This document shows, piece by piece, positions 10,026-19,369 of a stretch of 36,315 bases of DNA. Location of the stretch: NCBI GenBank assembly GCA_013416795.1, contig RQSC01000958.1, positions 85,376-121,690 on the forward strand, written 5' to 3'. A program made the position numbers and the translations under genes. Source of the DNA: Prasinococcaceae sp. CCMP 1430. Its lineage: Eukaryota; Prasinodermophyta; Palmophyllophyceae; Prasinococcales; Prasinococcaceae. The notes under the pieces were generated by a model. That model did not search any database and had not been told where the DNA came from. It worked only from the letters and a program-made list of their open reading frames with translations. How positions within the stretch are numbered: position 1 is the stretch's first letter; each line of letters begins with the position of its first letter.

Positions 10026-10573
10026 CGTGCCGGCTGCGCGCCGCAGCGCGCCGCGCGCCGCGCGACGAGCCCCCGAGCGCCGGGCCGCGCCCCGCGCCCC
10101 CGCGCGCGCGCTGTGGCGCCCGCTGTCACAAGAGTCCCGCACCAAACAGCCCTCGTATCTAGACCCTAGTAATTCCTACCCCATATGCGATTTAGGGTCT
10201 GCTAGTTTGGGTCCCGTGTCCCTTTGACGAAAGTTTCAAAGCGGTCGAAATGGCCTTGCCCGAATGTAGACCCGGAAAACTGACATTGACCCGGGCGGCC
10301 TCTGCCTGGCTGGCGAAGATTTGCTCCGTGCGGACAACTCGTCGAGGGGGGAGGGCGGGGGCATTGGGGCAGACAGCCGCCCTGTGGCGTGGCAGGGGAG
10401 CGGGCGAGGGCGACGTGGACGAGCACTGGCAGGCGCGCTCGCACTGGCGCCCCCGCGCCCGCGCGCCGGCGAGGTCCCTCACGCGCCGGCGGGCGCGGCG
10501 TCGACGTCGCTCGCGCGGGCCAGCTGCGTGGAGGCGGGTGAGGGCGGTGGGCGCCCACCACAGCGGCAGACCG
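10026..10573. other. Divergent promoter region between the fucosyltransferase-like gene and the small possibly plastid-targeted gene
   Basis: The region between two divergent starts. An AT-richer patch lies at 10140-10255 (TATCTAGACCCTAGTAATTCC and a CATATG). The frame of the downstream gene is open from an ATG at 10250, so part of this may be coding if that start is used, but residues 1-108 would be Arg-rich and low-complexity. Confidence 0.45.
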
Positions 10574-11290
10574 ATGGCGGTGGCGGCGTGCGCCGTGTGC
10601 GCCGCGCCCTACGCACGTGTCCGTGCGCGGGAGAGGCGCGTGGCGCCGCGCGCGGGCCTTCTCGACGGGATCTTCGGCGGCGGTGGTGGCGGCGCGGACG
10701 ACCGCAGGAAGCGAGAGCGCGACGAGCAGCTTGCGCTGCAGCGGCAGAAGCTCGAGGAACGGCGCGCGGGCACCTCGCTGCGCGGCTTCCAAGAGCGCCG
10801 GGCGAAGATCGCCGCCAGCATGCGAGCTGAGCGCGAGGAGCGCGCGACGCGCGCAAGCAGGCCCATGGCGGAGTTCCTGAAAGGGCGGGAGGCACCGGCA
10901 GACAGAGGGCGCGCAGGAGCGGCGCCCGGCCGACGGATGTACGATGGCAAGGAGGACGCGCCCACGGGGTTTGGCAACATAATCATCCCACAGATCCCAA
11001 TAGGCATCGAGAAATGTGCGTGACCACGCGGCGTGCGCGGCAGCGCGCTGTGCGGACGCTGTGCGGACGCGCGCTGCGGCAGCTATCTGACGGTTCTGAC
11101 GCGCCCGCGCGCCCGCGCGTTGGACTGGTGCCTTGCAGACGATCGTGGCGATCGCTTCGACCTGGCAGGAAAGTACGTAGACGAGGGGTGGGTTGACGAG
11201 GATGCGGGCTCGGGCGGTCTCTTCGGCGGTCTCTTCGGCGGAGGCAAAGACAAAGGTGACAAGACTGGCAAACGCAAGGGCCGCTCATGA
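10574..11290 (+). CDS. Small protein with possible transit peptide, two exons, function unknown
   Basis: Exon 1 runs from the ATG at 10574 to 11015 and exon 2 is 11139-11290. The intron 11016-11138 (GTGCGT...GCAG, phase 1) carries two CTGAC branch candidates. The 197-residue product starts MAVAACAVCAAPYARVRARE, which could be a signal or signal-plus-transit peptide. It continues with LLDGIFGGGGGG and a basic, charged helix (RKRERDEQLALQRQKLEE), then a conserved-looking core joined across the splice: NIIIPQIPIGIEK plus YDRGDRFDLAGKYVDEGWVDE. It ends with a Gly/Phe repeat (GLFGGLFGG) and a Lys-rich tail. I recall similar core sequences in plastid-associated algal proteins of unknown role but cannot name the family. 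An upstream in-frame ATG at 10250 would add 108 Arg-rich residues and mask the targeting signal. Confidence 0.75.
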
Positions 11291-11387
11291 AAATGCGCGT
11301 GTGGGGGCGCAGGCCGAGGGTCGGCGTGGGTGCGCGCCTGCCTGCGGCGGTCTCTGAGTCGACTTGTGAGTCGTACTTTGAGAGGCT

Positions 11388-13904
11388 TTAGCAGCTGCGA
11401 TGAAAATGCGTAAGGCGCGCGCGCAGGAGCATTTCGTGCCACGCGCTGTCCTCCTCGGACCCCGCCTCGAAGCCGCAGAACCAGTGCGCGGCGCCCGTGA
11501 CGAGCACGGGGGCGTGTGCGCCGGCGAGCGCATCTGCGAGGGTGCGCAACACGGGCCCCTCAGCGAGTTGGGCGCGGTGACCGATGCCAGCGCTCGCACT
11601 GCCCCCCGCATCGTCGCGGCCTACAAAGTCGAGCTTGCAAACGCACACGCGCGAGGAGCTTTGTCCGGACTCCTTCGCCCCTCGTGGTAGGCCGCGGTGC
11701 TCTGCCATCGTCGCCACGCTGCTCGCACGCATCGCCGCATACGCAAGCATCGCGTCGTCGAGCCCCCCCGCGTTTCCGAGCGAACGCGCTGCGGCGCCTC
11801 CGACGGCGTCGCCACCATTGCCAGCAGCTGCGCGTGCCTCGATGTCCACTACCAGGGCGTCTCGAAGGATGGATGGCGCGTCCATTGCCTCCGCTCGACG
11901 ACCTGTGTTGACTACTCCAGTACCCTCGACGACGCGCACACGCAGCGTGTCCCTGTCCTCCCCTAGCCCCTGCCCTGCTTGGGCCGCGGCGGTTGGGCTG
12001 TTGCGCATTTGCTGCCAGCTCGAGTACGAGAATGCTGCGCCTGTGCCCGACTGCCACCCTGGCACTTGGACTCCCTGCAGCAGCGACACGTGCATGCCGG
12101 AGGGCAGCACCGCACCCATGCCTGGAATGTCCTCGTGCAAGCCAAGCCCAAGCGGCAGACACGCACCCCTACAGAACGGGAGCGCGCGCATGGGCCCGCT
12201 GCCTGGACTGCATCGAGAGAGCGGGAGCGCCACGCGCACAGGCGCCTGGGGTTTGCCACGCCTGGTAGCCACAGCGTAGCTCTGAAGCGCAAGTGCGAGG
12301 CCGAGCAGCGCGGCAGTTTCCATCTGCTCGTATAGTGGCGGGAACAATGGCACGAGCTCTGCTTGCACGTGGCCGCCATGAGCTGCCTGTTCCCCCGCTA
12401 CGAGCGCCAGGTTGATGAGCCCGAGCGTTTGGAGGCCATCGTCTGACAGGGATGTGTTGGAATTGCGAAGCCCATGCGTCGATGCGGGCACTTGCCGCGA
12501 GGAAGCGCTTTCGGTGGCGCCATTGTCGCATTCCAACGGGTCAGGCACGAACCATGCTCCGTGCTCACGAAGCATATACTCCTTGAGAGCATGCGCGCCG
12601 CCCTTCGCGCTCCAGCCAAAGCCCACCGTCGGGTGGTAAATGTGACCGAGTCCTCCAGGTGCACCTAAGGGATGCATGGGTCCCTCGGGAGTGGCAGCAT
12701 GAAGGTACCCATCGCCGGGCCGGAAAAGCTCCTCGATGGTGATCGCCTTCCTTGGTGGCGCGCTGGTCGGGCGTGCGACCAAGCGCCCGCTGCGCCGCGA
12801 GCTGCCAAATTGCGAGAAGCGCTGGGAAAATGAAATCCATTCATCCTGATCCCAGGTACCAGCGGGCGCCACCGCCATGTGGCTGAGGAATGCGCGCAGC
12901 AGCGGCAAAGTCCTCCGCGCCCCCCACGCTGGAAAGTGAAGGAACCCAACATTCCATCGCCACGCCGCATAATCGTAGCATGCACCGCTCGCAGAACCAG
13001 AGGCAGCGGTGTCGCGGTCGGCTGTGTTGCGCAACACGGTTCTGAAATCGCCCGCAGCCACGGCATTGCGTAGTACTGGTCTGAAGTCGCCCAGCACAGA
13101 CATATCAGCGTCGAGGAAAGTCATCGAAATGTTTGATTCCAGCGAGGCCGTCACCGCGCGCCACTTTGCCATCTGCGCTGCGTCAAAACGGGCAGACCTT
13201 AGCGCCATGGCCTCGGGCTCGCCCTGCTTATGTGCCGTCCGGCCACCACCTTCCGCCTCCAGCGCGTATGACACCGCATCGCGCACGAGGCACGGTGGGC
13301 AGCGGGCATTACCATCGGGCCAGGCCGCCTTTGTCGCTGCGAGCAGCTTTGGGTCGGAGGCGAGCGCAACCTCGGACGCTGCATCGAGCAGCACGATGCA
13401 TAGCAGCGGCGTTGGCGCGCTGGCGCTCTTTACTGTTGGCGTTGTTGCGTGCCGCCAAGACGCCGCCAGATTGAGTGCGAGACCAAGCGTCCCGACTGAA
13501 GACATTGTTGTCAGCACGTGCGAGGTAGTGTTGAGTGCAGCTCTCGGCACGGATGGCTCATTGATGCACGCAGGGGGTGCAACATCCATGGAAGTTGCCG
13601 TGACGACGTCCTGCAGGCCACGATTGTTGCGTAGTGCATCGAGTGCGGCGGCAACGCTCGGTGAGGCGGGACATCGTTCGAGCGCCGAAGAAGGGGCCTG
13701 CTGCCGATGCACCGCCAAATCTGACAGCCCCGCCCCTGGTGCGCTGCCACCGCCACCGCGCTCGCCCCTGCTCATCACCACACGTTCCACTACCGTGACG
13801 ATGACAGTCGGCACGACGGACGCCGTAGCGATGAACAGCGCGGTCGTGCATACCGTCTGCACGGCCCGCCTCCGTCGCTTCAAATGCGCCCGCGGCCTGG
13901 ACAT
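11388..13904 (-). CDS. Type II membrane nucleotide-sugar transferase, PF03407/GT77-like
   Basis: Predicted Golgi glycosyltransferase of 838 residues. The ATG at 13904 gives the classic type II start: a basic cytosolic tail (MSRPRAHLKRRRR) and a membrane anchor at about residues 14-39. A Ser/Ala stalk follows. The catalytic domain has LLCIVLLDAA, the DxD metal/donor motif D265-A-D267 in FLDADMSVL, a WNVGFLHF block at about 317 and WDQDEW at about 351-356, in the order seen in the nucleotide-diphospho-sugar transferase family that includes plant RGXT and XEG113 enzymes. The C-terminal half (LVPLFPPLYEQMETAALLG and beyond) is less conserved. The stop is TAA at 11390-11388. The frame is open up to an ATG at 14132, but that extra segment is Arg/Pro-rich and its ATG lies in the inverted repeat of the shared promoter. 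The gene is divergent from a GT61 gene, suggesting joint control. The sugar and acceptor are unknown. Confidence 0.75.
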   Translation of the reverse strand: MSRPRAHLKRRRRAVQTVCTTALFIATASVVPTVIVTVVERVVMSRGERGGGGSAPGAGLSDLAVHRQQAPSSALERCPASPSVAAALDALRNNRGLQDVVTATSMDVAPPACINEPSVPRAALNTTSHVLTTMSSVGTLGLALNLAASWRHATTPTVKSASAPTPLLCIVLLDAASEVALASDPKLLAATKAAWPDGNARCPPCLVRDAVSYALEAEGGGRTAHKQGEPEAMALRSARFDAAQMAKWRAVTASLESNISMTFLDADMSVLGDFRPVLRNAVAAGDFRTVLRNTADRDTAASGSASGACYDYAAWRWNVGFLHFPAWGARRTLPLLRAFLSHMAVAPAGTWDQDEWISFSQRFSQFGSSRRSGRLVARPTSAPPRKAITIEELFRPGDGYLHAATPEGPMHPLGAPGGLGHIYHPTVGFGWSAKGGAHALKEYMLREHGAWFVPDPLECDNGATESASSRQVPASTHGLRNSNTSLSDDGLQTLGLINLALVAGEQAAHGGHVQAELVPLFPPLYEQMETAALLGLALALQSYAVATRRGKPQAPVRVALPLSRCSPGSGPMRALPFCRGACLPLGLGLHEDIPGMGAVLPSGMHVSLLQGVQVPGWQSGTGAAFSYSSWQQMRNSPTAAAQAGQGLGEDRDTLRVRVVEGTGVVNTGRRAEAMDAPSILRDALVVDIEARAAAGNGGDAVGGAAARSLGNAGGLDDAMLAYAAMRASSVATMAEHRGLPRGAKESGQSSSRVCVCKLDFVGRDDAGGSASAGIGHRAQLAEGPVLRTLADALAGAHAPVLVTGAAHWFCGFEAGSEEDSAWHEMLLRARLTHFHRSC

Positions 13905-14276
13905 TGACCGCGGCTGGCACGCGCGCGCCAGCCGAGGGCGCCGGTCGCCTCGCCGCGTGCACGGAGGACCGGGGGGAGGGGGGGGGAAGAGAGAGCAGCG
14001 CGGTGCTCGAAATCGCGGCTCGGCGCCGCAGATGGCCCGTGCCGGCGCCCCCCCACGCGGCGCGGTGTGACGGCGCTCGCACGCGCTGCCTGTCGGCATC
14101 GCAACACCCGCAACAATTTCAAAAGCGTTCATATATCAAAATGAACGTTCAGACAGCAAGTGAAGGACGACTATCAAAATAGCCACTCCTTGCCCGACAC
14201 AAGGGCCACACAGCGCGCGTGGGCGGGCGCGCAGCGGCCGGGGGGGCTGCGCGCTCTGCTGTTGCTCGTTGGAGTG
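13905..14276. promoter_or_regulatory. Bidirectional promoter region of two glycosyltransferase genes
   Basis: About 370 bp separate the divergent starts at 13904 and 14277. A sharply AT-richer island lies at 14100-14185 in otherwise very GC-rich DNA, and it contains an inverted repeat: CGTTCAT (14126-14132), an 8-base spacer, and ATGAACG (14141-14147). Such an island is a natural place for a core promoter or an operator shared by both genes. The regulatory role is inference; the repeat is seen directly. Confidence 0.5.
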
Positions 14277-16565
14277 ATGGCGCGACGCTCGCGGTGCGCG
14301 GCCGCGGCCGCGGCGGCGGCCGCGCTCGCGCTCGCGGCGCTCGCTCCGCGGCACGCAATCCTGTTTGTACAAGCGCTCAACACCCAGCAATCAACGGAGC
14401 ACACGCAGAAGCGGTGGGCGCCGCGCGGCGGTAACGCGACGGGACCCTCCAGTGCGGTGTATGGAGTGCTCGACAGCGCACAGATTGCCGTAGTCGGGCG
14501 CGGTGCGGCGCGGGCACGGGCGCGAGCAGCTGGCGGTGGCGATGGTGGTCGCGTGCCGAGCAACAATGTTGCAGCTGCACGCGAGCCGCCATGGGCGAAG
14601 CGCTACAGGAGGCTGTGGGGAGAGTTGCACGCACCGGGCAGTGCAAACGCTGAGTGGCACGCTGCACGCGTAGGATGGCTGGCACAGGAGGTCGACGCGT
14701 CGCCGCTCGAGTTCGTGCCGCCGCGCCCAGAGTATACCGCGGGTCAATTAGACGAGTCAACGGGAAATGCGTCGTACGCCCCGAGGCAGTCTGCCTCCTC
14801 CGTCGTCCTAGTGTACGGCCCGCGCGAGCGGGGTGGCGAGCGGGGCTTTCAGTGGCTGCCCGCAAACGCATCGACGCTCCCGCACTGGTGCGCCAAGAGG
14901 AGACTCAACAGCGGTAGCGACATTGACGGTCCAGGCAGCGCTGGTGGTAGCACACGCGGAGGGGGCGCGCAACGACTGTCGGAAGAGTCCGCATACGTGC
15001 GCGTGCGCGCCAGTGTGGTGCTCGGCACACCGCACGTCGACCCCGGCGCGCCCAATTACAACCACCTCCTCTCGAATCTGGCGCTGCCGGCTTTTGCAGC
15101 GATGCGCGCGCGGGGGCTCCTGACAAACGCGGTGGCACCCGCAGCCGGCATGCATATCGTCTACATATCAGCAGTTGGGGCAGCAGGCGAAATGCGGGGC
15201 ACACTGCGCCCGATGTCGCTGCGACCTCGCGGTGTTTTCGACGCCGTTTTTAGCGCGGTCCTTGGCACAGGCCTGGGCAAGGGTGGAGAGGCACATGACG
15301 ACGATAATTCACACGCCATTCGCGGAGGTGACGACGCAGAGGGCAGCATCGTGTATGCTGACGCGCTGCTCGACTCTCTCGGTGGCGAGGGCTGTGTGGT
15401 CATCGACGGTGGCGAGTTCGCTGGGGGTGCCATGGCACGCAACGACCCCCTGTGGGAGGCTGCCGCGAGGGGCGATACTAGCAGGACGCGCACTGTGATT
15501 GCGAGCGTGGCGCAGGAATTTGCCCGTCGGTGTACGGAGTGGGCGCACGCCATCGTCAGCGCGCACAATCTTCGATCCGAAGGCGCACCTGTGCTTGGTC
15601 TGGAGAAAGGTGAGGGAGACGTGCTCATCATCGATCGCGGCTCTCAGCGACGGACGCAGGCGGGCCGAGGGCGAGCCGCGCGCGCCGCCAATAGCGCTGG
15701 CGGTGCCCAAACTGGTTTCGCTGGGGATGCGGATGACCATGCGCGCATCGGAGGCGCGTCAACGACAATGCTTTTGACAGCGCATGCTGGGCGTCGCTCG
15801 CTGCGTGCCGTGCCCAAACATCGCACTGCCCGTGTTGACGAGAGGCACGGCACTGCGAGGCGTTTCATCGGCAGTACTAGCAAGGCGAGGGGTGCGCGGG
15901 CATTCATGAACCTGCCGTCCTCCTTGAGCGCACTGCCCCTCGCCGAGATGCGTTCGCGATTGCGCGTCTTTGACCCAGCGACTGGATCCGCGCGGCCGGT
16001 AGCGATGCCCGGCGGCGGCGAGGCCCAGGGTGCGCAAGACATGAACAGAGGTGGCGAATTGGGGGCTCGCGAGCGGGCGAATGGTGCTACCACCGCCGAA
16101 GACGTGTCGAGCGTGGCGAGGCGTGCACTCGCGGCCACGGTTTTAGCCGTGCGGCGCGCGTCCGTGTTGATTGGTGTACATGGTGCTGGTCTGGCAAACA
16201 CGCTCTTCTTGCGTCCGGGTGCGGTGGTCGTAGAGCTCGTGCCATTCGGTCTCTGCGAGTGCAACTACTTCGCAGAGAGTATATTTCATTCGATGGCATG
16301 GGCTGTGGATGCGACGTACGCGGCGGTGTGCCTTCGGCGGGAGCACATGTTATACCTGCCTGGCTCCGAGCCGACAACCGAGCAGGTACAAGATCCGTGC
16401 ACGCATGCACACTGGCCGTTCCTGTATGGCGTACTTGGAATCTCGCTCTCTCCCACCGATTGGGAAGGCATCATACGGGACGCGCTGGCCCTAAGCGGCC
16501 GCAGGCCATCAAATGACACCGCCAGCATGAGGCGGCGCGTCCTCATCAATCTTTCAGAAGCGTAA
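14277..16565 (+). CDS. GT61-family (DUF563) glycosyltransferase, type II membrane protein
   Basis: Predicted Golgi or ER enzyme, 762 residues, in the family that includes plant xylosyl/arabinosyltransferases and animal EOGT. The ATG at 14277 starts MARRSRCAAAAAAAAALAL, a basic tail followed by an Ala-rich anchor. The luminal region has NYNHLLSNL (around residues 260-270) and VFDAVFSAVLG. The family hallmark is VLIGVHGAGLANTLFL at residues 630-645, with the conserved H-G-A-G, followed by GAVVVELVPFG and YFAESIF. Several N-x-S/T sequons are present. A long insertion rich in Arg, Ala and Gly (about residues 460-600) separates the halves and may be a loop or contain unrecognised intron sequence, although the frame stays open. 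The frame extends upstream of the ATG to 14160 without another ATG. Stop TAA is at 16563-16565. Confidence 0.8.
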   Translation: MARRSRCAAAAAAAAALALAALAPRHAILFVQALNTQQSTEHTQKRWAPRGGNATGPSSAVYGVLDSAQIAVVGRGAARARARAAGGGDGGRVPSNNVAAAREPPWAKRYRRLWGELHAPGSANAEWHAARVGWLAQEVDASPLEFVPPRPEYTAGQLDESTGNASYAPRQSASSVVLVYGPRERGGERGFQWLPANASTLPHWCAKRRLNSGSDIDGPGSAGGSTRGGGAQRLSEESAYVRVRASVVLGTPHVDPGAPNYNHLLSNLALPAFAAMRARGLLTNAVAPAAGMHIVYISAVGAAGEMRGTLRPMSLRPRGVFDAVFSAVLGTGLGKGGEAHDDDNSHAIRGGDDAEGSIVYADALLDSLGGEGCVVIDGGEFAGGAMARNDPLWEAAARGDTSRTRTVIASVAQEFARRCTEWAHAIVSAHNLRSEGAPVLGLEKGEGDVLIIDRGSQRRTQAGRGRAARAANSAGGAQTGFAGDADDHARIGGASTTMLLTAHAGRRSLRAVPKHRTARVDERHGTARRFIGSTSKARGARAFMNLPSSLSALPLAEMRSRLRVFDPATGSARPVAMPGGGEAQGAQDMNRGGELGARERANGATTAEDVSSVARRALAATVLAVRRASVLIGVHGAGLANTLFLRPGAVVVELVPFGLCECNYFAESIFHSMAWAVDATYAAVCLRREHMLYLPGSEPTTEQVQDPCTHAHWPFLYGVLGISLSPTDWEGIIRDALALSGRRPSNDTASMRRRVLINLSEA

Positions 16566-17228
16566 ATGACCAATGCCGTCCGAAGCATGCTGGTGGCCCA
16601 GGCTCAGCGGTGCAATGAAGGTGCTCTGTACAGTATTGTAATGAGGGGTGTTGTACAGGGTCCAATGTGTCGGGGGGAGGTGTCGTGTGTGAGCAGTCTG
16701 ACACACGCGCGCGGTGCGGCGCACGGGGCGTGCGGCGCGCGTGTAGGCCGGATGCCAACGCACGCCACCCGGATGATGATCTTCACACATGCACTGGCCG
16801 AGCACCTGGCCGATTGCGCGCGATCCATGATACCATGCATCGCATCACAATCATATCGCGCATATCAGAATGAAAGGGCCACCAAGCAGTCGAAGCTCGA
16901 AACTCGAAAAAGGACGTTTGAGTTTGACCCCATCTGGGACGGGTTCCCCAACGGTCGAGCAGGTGCGCGCTGGGGCCGGCGGGGGCCACACCAGCGCACC
17001 GCGCCGCCGCGCCTCACCCTTCACTGTCACCTCGAGCGCGCCGCCCTCGAGGTGCAGCCGGGGCTCGCCGGGACGGCGGGGGCACGACAGCGCACCGCGC
17101 CCTCCCCCTCCCTCCCCACCGCGCCCCCCAGCCTCGGCCTCCTTCTCACCCAAACAAACACACACACCCAACTGCCACCTCGAGCGTGCGCTCCAGCCGT
17201 GCCCTTGGCGCGCGCCTCCGCCTCCGCG
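16566..17228. other. Intergenic region: GT61 3' flank and ankyrin gene promoter
   Basis: The left part has a patch with CTGTACAG, TATTGTAA and TTGTACAGGG at 16624-16658, candidate 3' processing signals for the GT61 gene. The right part has an AT-richer patch at 16855-16925 with TCGAAACTCGAAAAAGG, similar in character to patches upstream of other genes here, followed by C/T-rich sequence up to the ankyrin gene start. The frame is open throughout but its translation is not protein-like. Confidence 0.5.
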
Positions 17229-19190
17229 ATGGCAGGCGCGGCCGCCGAGGGGCCGTCGGCGGGGCTGCAAGCGGACATGGGCAGGGGCGTTCTCAGGCGC
17301 GCAGCAAGTGAGGGCGCGCCCGTGGCGGTGGGGTCTCAGGGCCGGTGGACGCGCGCCATCGACCTTGTGAACGCCGCGGCGGGTTTCCGCAAGCTCGCCA
17401 GTGACCTCGCGAATCGCGAGCGCTTGGCACGTGCCCTTTCGCGGACGCCGCGCGTCTCCGTGGACGAGAAGCCAGAAGCGGCCACAAACGAGCCATCGGC
17501 GCGGCCGCAGTCGTCAGGGTCAGGGGCGGTGAGGCAGTCAGGGCAGTGGGCGCGCGCGTTCAAACTGGTGCTTGCCGCGGAGGATATTCGCAAGGCGGCG
17601 CGCGACCTTGTCGAACGCGAGCGCGAGGAGCTGCGGCAGCTGCGGAAAGAGAAGCAAAAAGGAAAGGGAGAGGTTTGGAAGGCAGCGGCCAACGACCTCG
17701 ACGACTCCACAGGCCTGAGCCCGTTGCACATGGCGTGCAAGGAAGGAGACGCAGAGGCGGTGCAAATTCTCATGAAGAGCGAGGGCGTGAGCCCCAGCGA
17801 GCCCGCGTCCGCAGAGCGCGATTCCATTTGCCCCCTGCACCTGGCGGCCGCGGGCGGCCACATCAAGTGCGTGGAGGCGCTGCTCGCCGCTGGCGCCGCG
17901 CCAGGGGCGACGGACGCACACGGGCGCACGGCGCTGCACGCGGCGGCGGAGAGGTGTGGCGCACATGCCGACGCTACTGCTTTCACGAGCGCCCACACGC
18001 CACGAGCGCGCCCGACACGCATGGACTCAGGCTTCGACACGGCAAGCATAGCGAGCACGCCGAAAGCGACCACATCCAGCGCGGGCGCTGGCCTCAGCGC
18101 GCGGTGCGTGCAAGCAGCAGAGATGATACTGAAGACGGCCGCCAAGGAGTCGCAGGAGGCGTCCGCAACGCTCGCGCGGGCGGCGACCTCCGACAGGGCG
18201 GGCAGGCGGACGGCCATGCACGAGGCAGCGCGCAACGGCTGTGAGCCGATGGTGAGGCTACTCGCGAGTGCTGTCAGGGGCGCGAGTTCGGGCGCGAGCG
18301 CGGACGGTAGCGACGACGCGGACGCGGGCGCAAGTGCCGCACTGCTCGGGGTAGGCGACGCGCGCGGGCGTACACCGCTGCATGACGCAGCGCGCAAGGG
18401 CCACGCAGCCGCCGTGGCAGCGCTCGTCGAGCTGGGCGCGCCGCTGGGCGCACGAGACGACCCGGGTGACAACGTGCTGCACTTGGCCGCCGCGGCCGGG
18501 ATGGTGAGGCCACTGCGCGGGGCTATCGAGCGCAGGGCCGCGCGCGCCGTCGTCGACGACGGCGCGGCTGCGTCCAACAAGGGCAGCGCCGCGGCGGAGG
18601 CGGATTGGAGCAGCGGCGGAGGCGAGCAGGTGAGCGACGGTGGCGGCGGCATGAAGGGACGCGGCGCCGAAGCGGTGCTCTCCGCTGCTGCGGGTGCCGC
18701 GTGCGCGCTGGGCGCTGATGGTGCCACACCACTGCACATCGCGGTTGTGGCCGGCGACGTGCAAGCTGCCGAGGACCTTGTCGTGCTGGGCGGTCTCGGC
18801 GCGTTGGTTGTCCCGGACACGAATAACCGCACGCCAAATGAACTCGCAAAGGAGCTCGCGCGTTCGCACGCATGCACACGCGTGACCGACCCCGCACGCG
18901 CTCGCAGGCTTGAGGTCGCGGACCGAGCCATCGAGGTGCACCGCGCGCTCGTGGAGCACCGCATGCGCTTCGCGCGCGCGATTGCCGCCGGCAGGGATGG
19001 AGGAGAAGATGAATCGCCTACAAGCTATCCATCACCTACACGCCGATTGACGCTTGGCTCCGGCGTGACCCGCAGTTTGGGGTTGACGACGCGCGGCTCC
19101 GGCGTGACCGGCAGTTTCGGGGGCAGCGTGTCCAGCTCTGTCCTGCTTGGCGCGCGCGCGAAGGAGAAGCTCGGTAAGCTCGCCATGTAA
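17229..19190 (+). CDS. Ankyrin-repeat protein with duplicated N-terminal W-RA-LV motif
   Basis: The ATG at 17229 opens 653 residues. Residues 38-70 (GRWTRAIDLVNAAAGFRK and on) and 105-138 (GQWARAFKLVLAAEDIRK and on) are two copies of one motif: G-x-W-x-RA-x-x-LV-x-x-AA-x-x-x-RK-x-x-x-DL-x-x-RER. About seven ankyrin-type repeats follow, recognisable by LHMACKEGD, LHLAAAGGH, ALHAAAE, AMHEAARNG, PLHDAARKGH, VLHLAAAAG and PLHIAVVAGD. They are separated by Ser/Ala-rich spacers, one of them long (about residues 245-315). The C terminus carries a short repeated SGVTRSLG/SGVTGSFG element. Ankyrin arrays bind protein partners; which ones is not visible. The ATG was chosen because upstream sequence is not protein-like. 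The stop is TAA, 180 bp from the converging Rpp30 gene. Confidence 0.8.
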   Translation: MAGAAAEGPSAGLQADMGRGVLRRAASEGAPVAVGSQGRWTRAIDLVNAAAGFRKLASDLANRERLARALSRTPRVSVDEKPEAATNEPSARPQSSGSGAVRQSGQWARAFKLVLAAEDIRKAARDLVEREREELRQLRKEKQKGKGEVWKAAANDLDDSTGLSPLHMACKEGDAEAVQILMKSEGVSPSEPASAERDSICPLHLAAAGGHIKCVEALLAAGAAPGATDAHGRTALHAAAERCGAHADATAFTSAHTPRARPTRMDSGFDTASIASTPKATTSSAGAGLSARCVQAAEMILKTAAKESQEASATLARAATSDRAGRRTAMHEAARNGCEPMVRLLASAVRGASSGASADGSDDADAGASAALLGVGDARGRTPLHDAARKGHAAAVAALVELGAPLGARDDPGDNVLHLAAAAGMVRPLRGAIERRAARAVVDDGAAASNKGSAAAEADWSSGGGEQVSDGGGGMKGRGAEAVLSAAAGAACALGADGATPLHIAVVAGDVQAAEDLVVLGGLGALVVPDTNNRTPNELAKELARSHACTRVTDPARARRLEVADRAIEVHRALVEHRMRFARAIAAGRDGGEDESPTSYPSPTRRLTLGSGVTRSLGLTTRGSGVTGSFGGSVSSSVLLGARAKEKLGKLAM

Positions 19191-19369
19191 GGCGTTGCAC
19201 GCGCTCTGCGTTGAGCGAGGTGGCGCGCCGCTCAATGGTGTACAGGCGCGCGCTCGGTACCATACCTGTGGTGTGTATACATCTATTGTACATTGTCTAC
19301 AGCACAATTCTGCGTGCTCGAGCTGCGTGAGTGGCGGTGCGGCCACCCCAGCGCTCGTGCGCGCCTCCC

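Noticed and set aside
10185-10220. Telomere-like repeat at TTTAGGGTC
   Set aside because: A single TTTAGGGT word without tandem copies is expected by chance.
17336-18964. 542-codon minus-strand frame antisense to the ankyrin gene
   Set aside because: It is the mirror of codon bias in the ankyrin gene: Ser/Ala/Arg-rich with no domain, while the plus strand shows clear ankyrin motifs.
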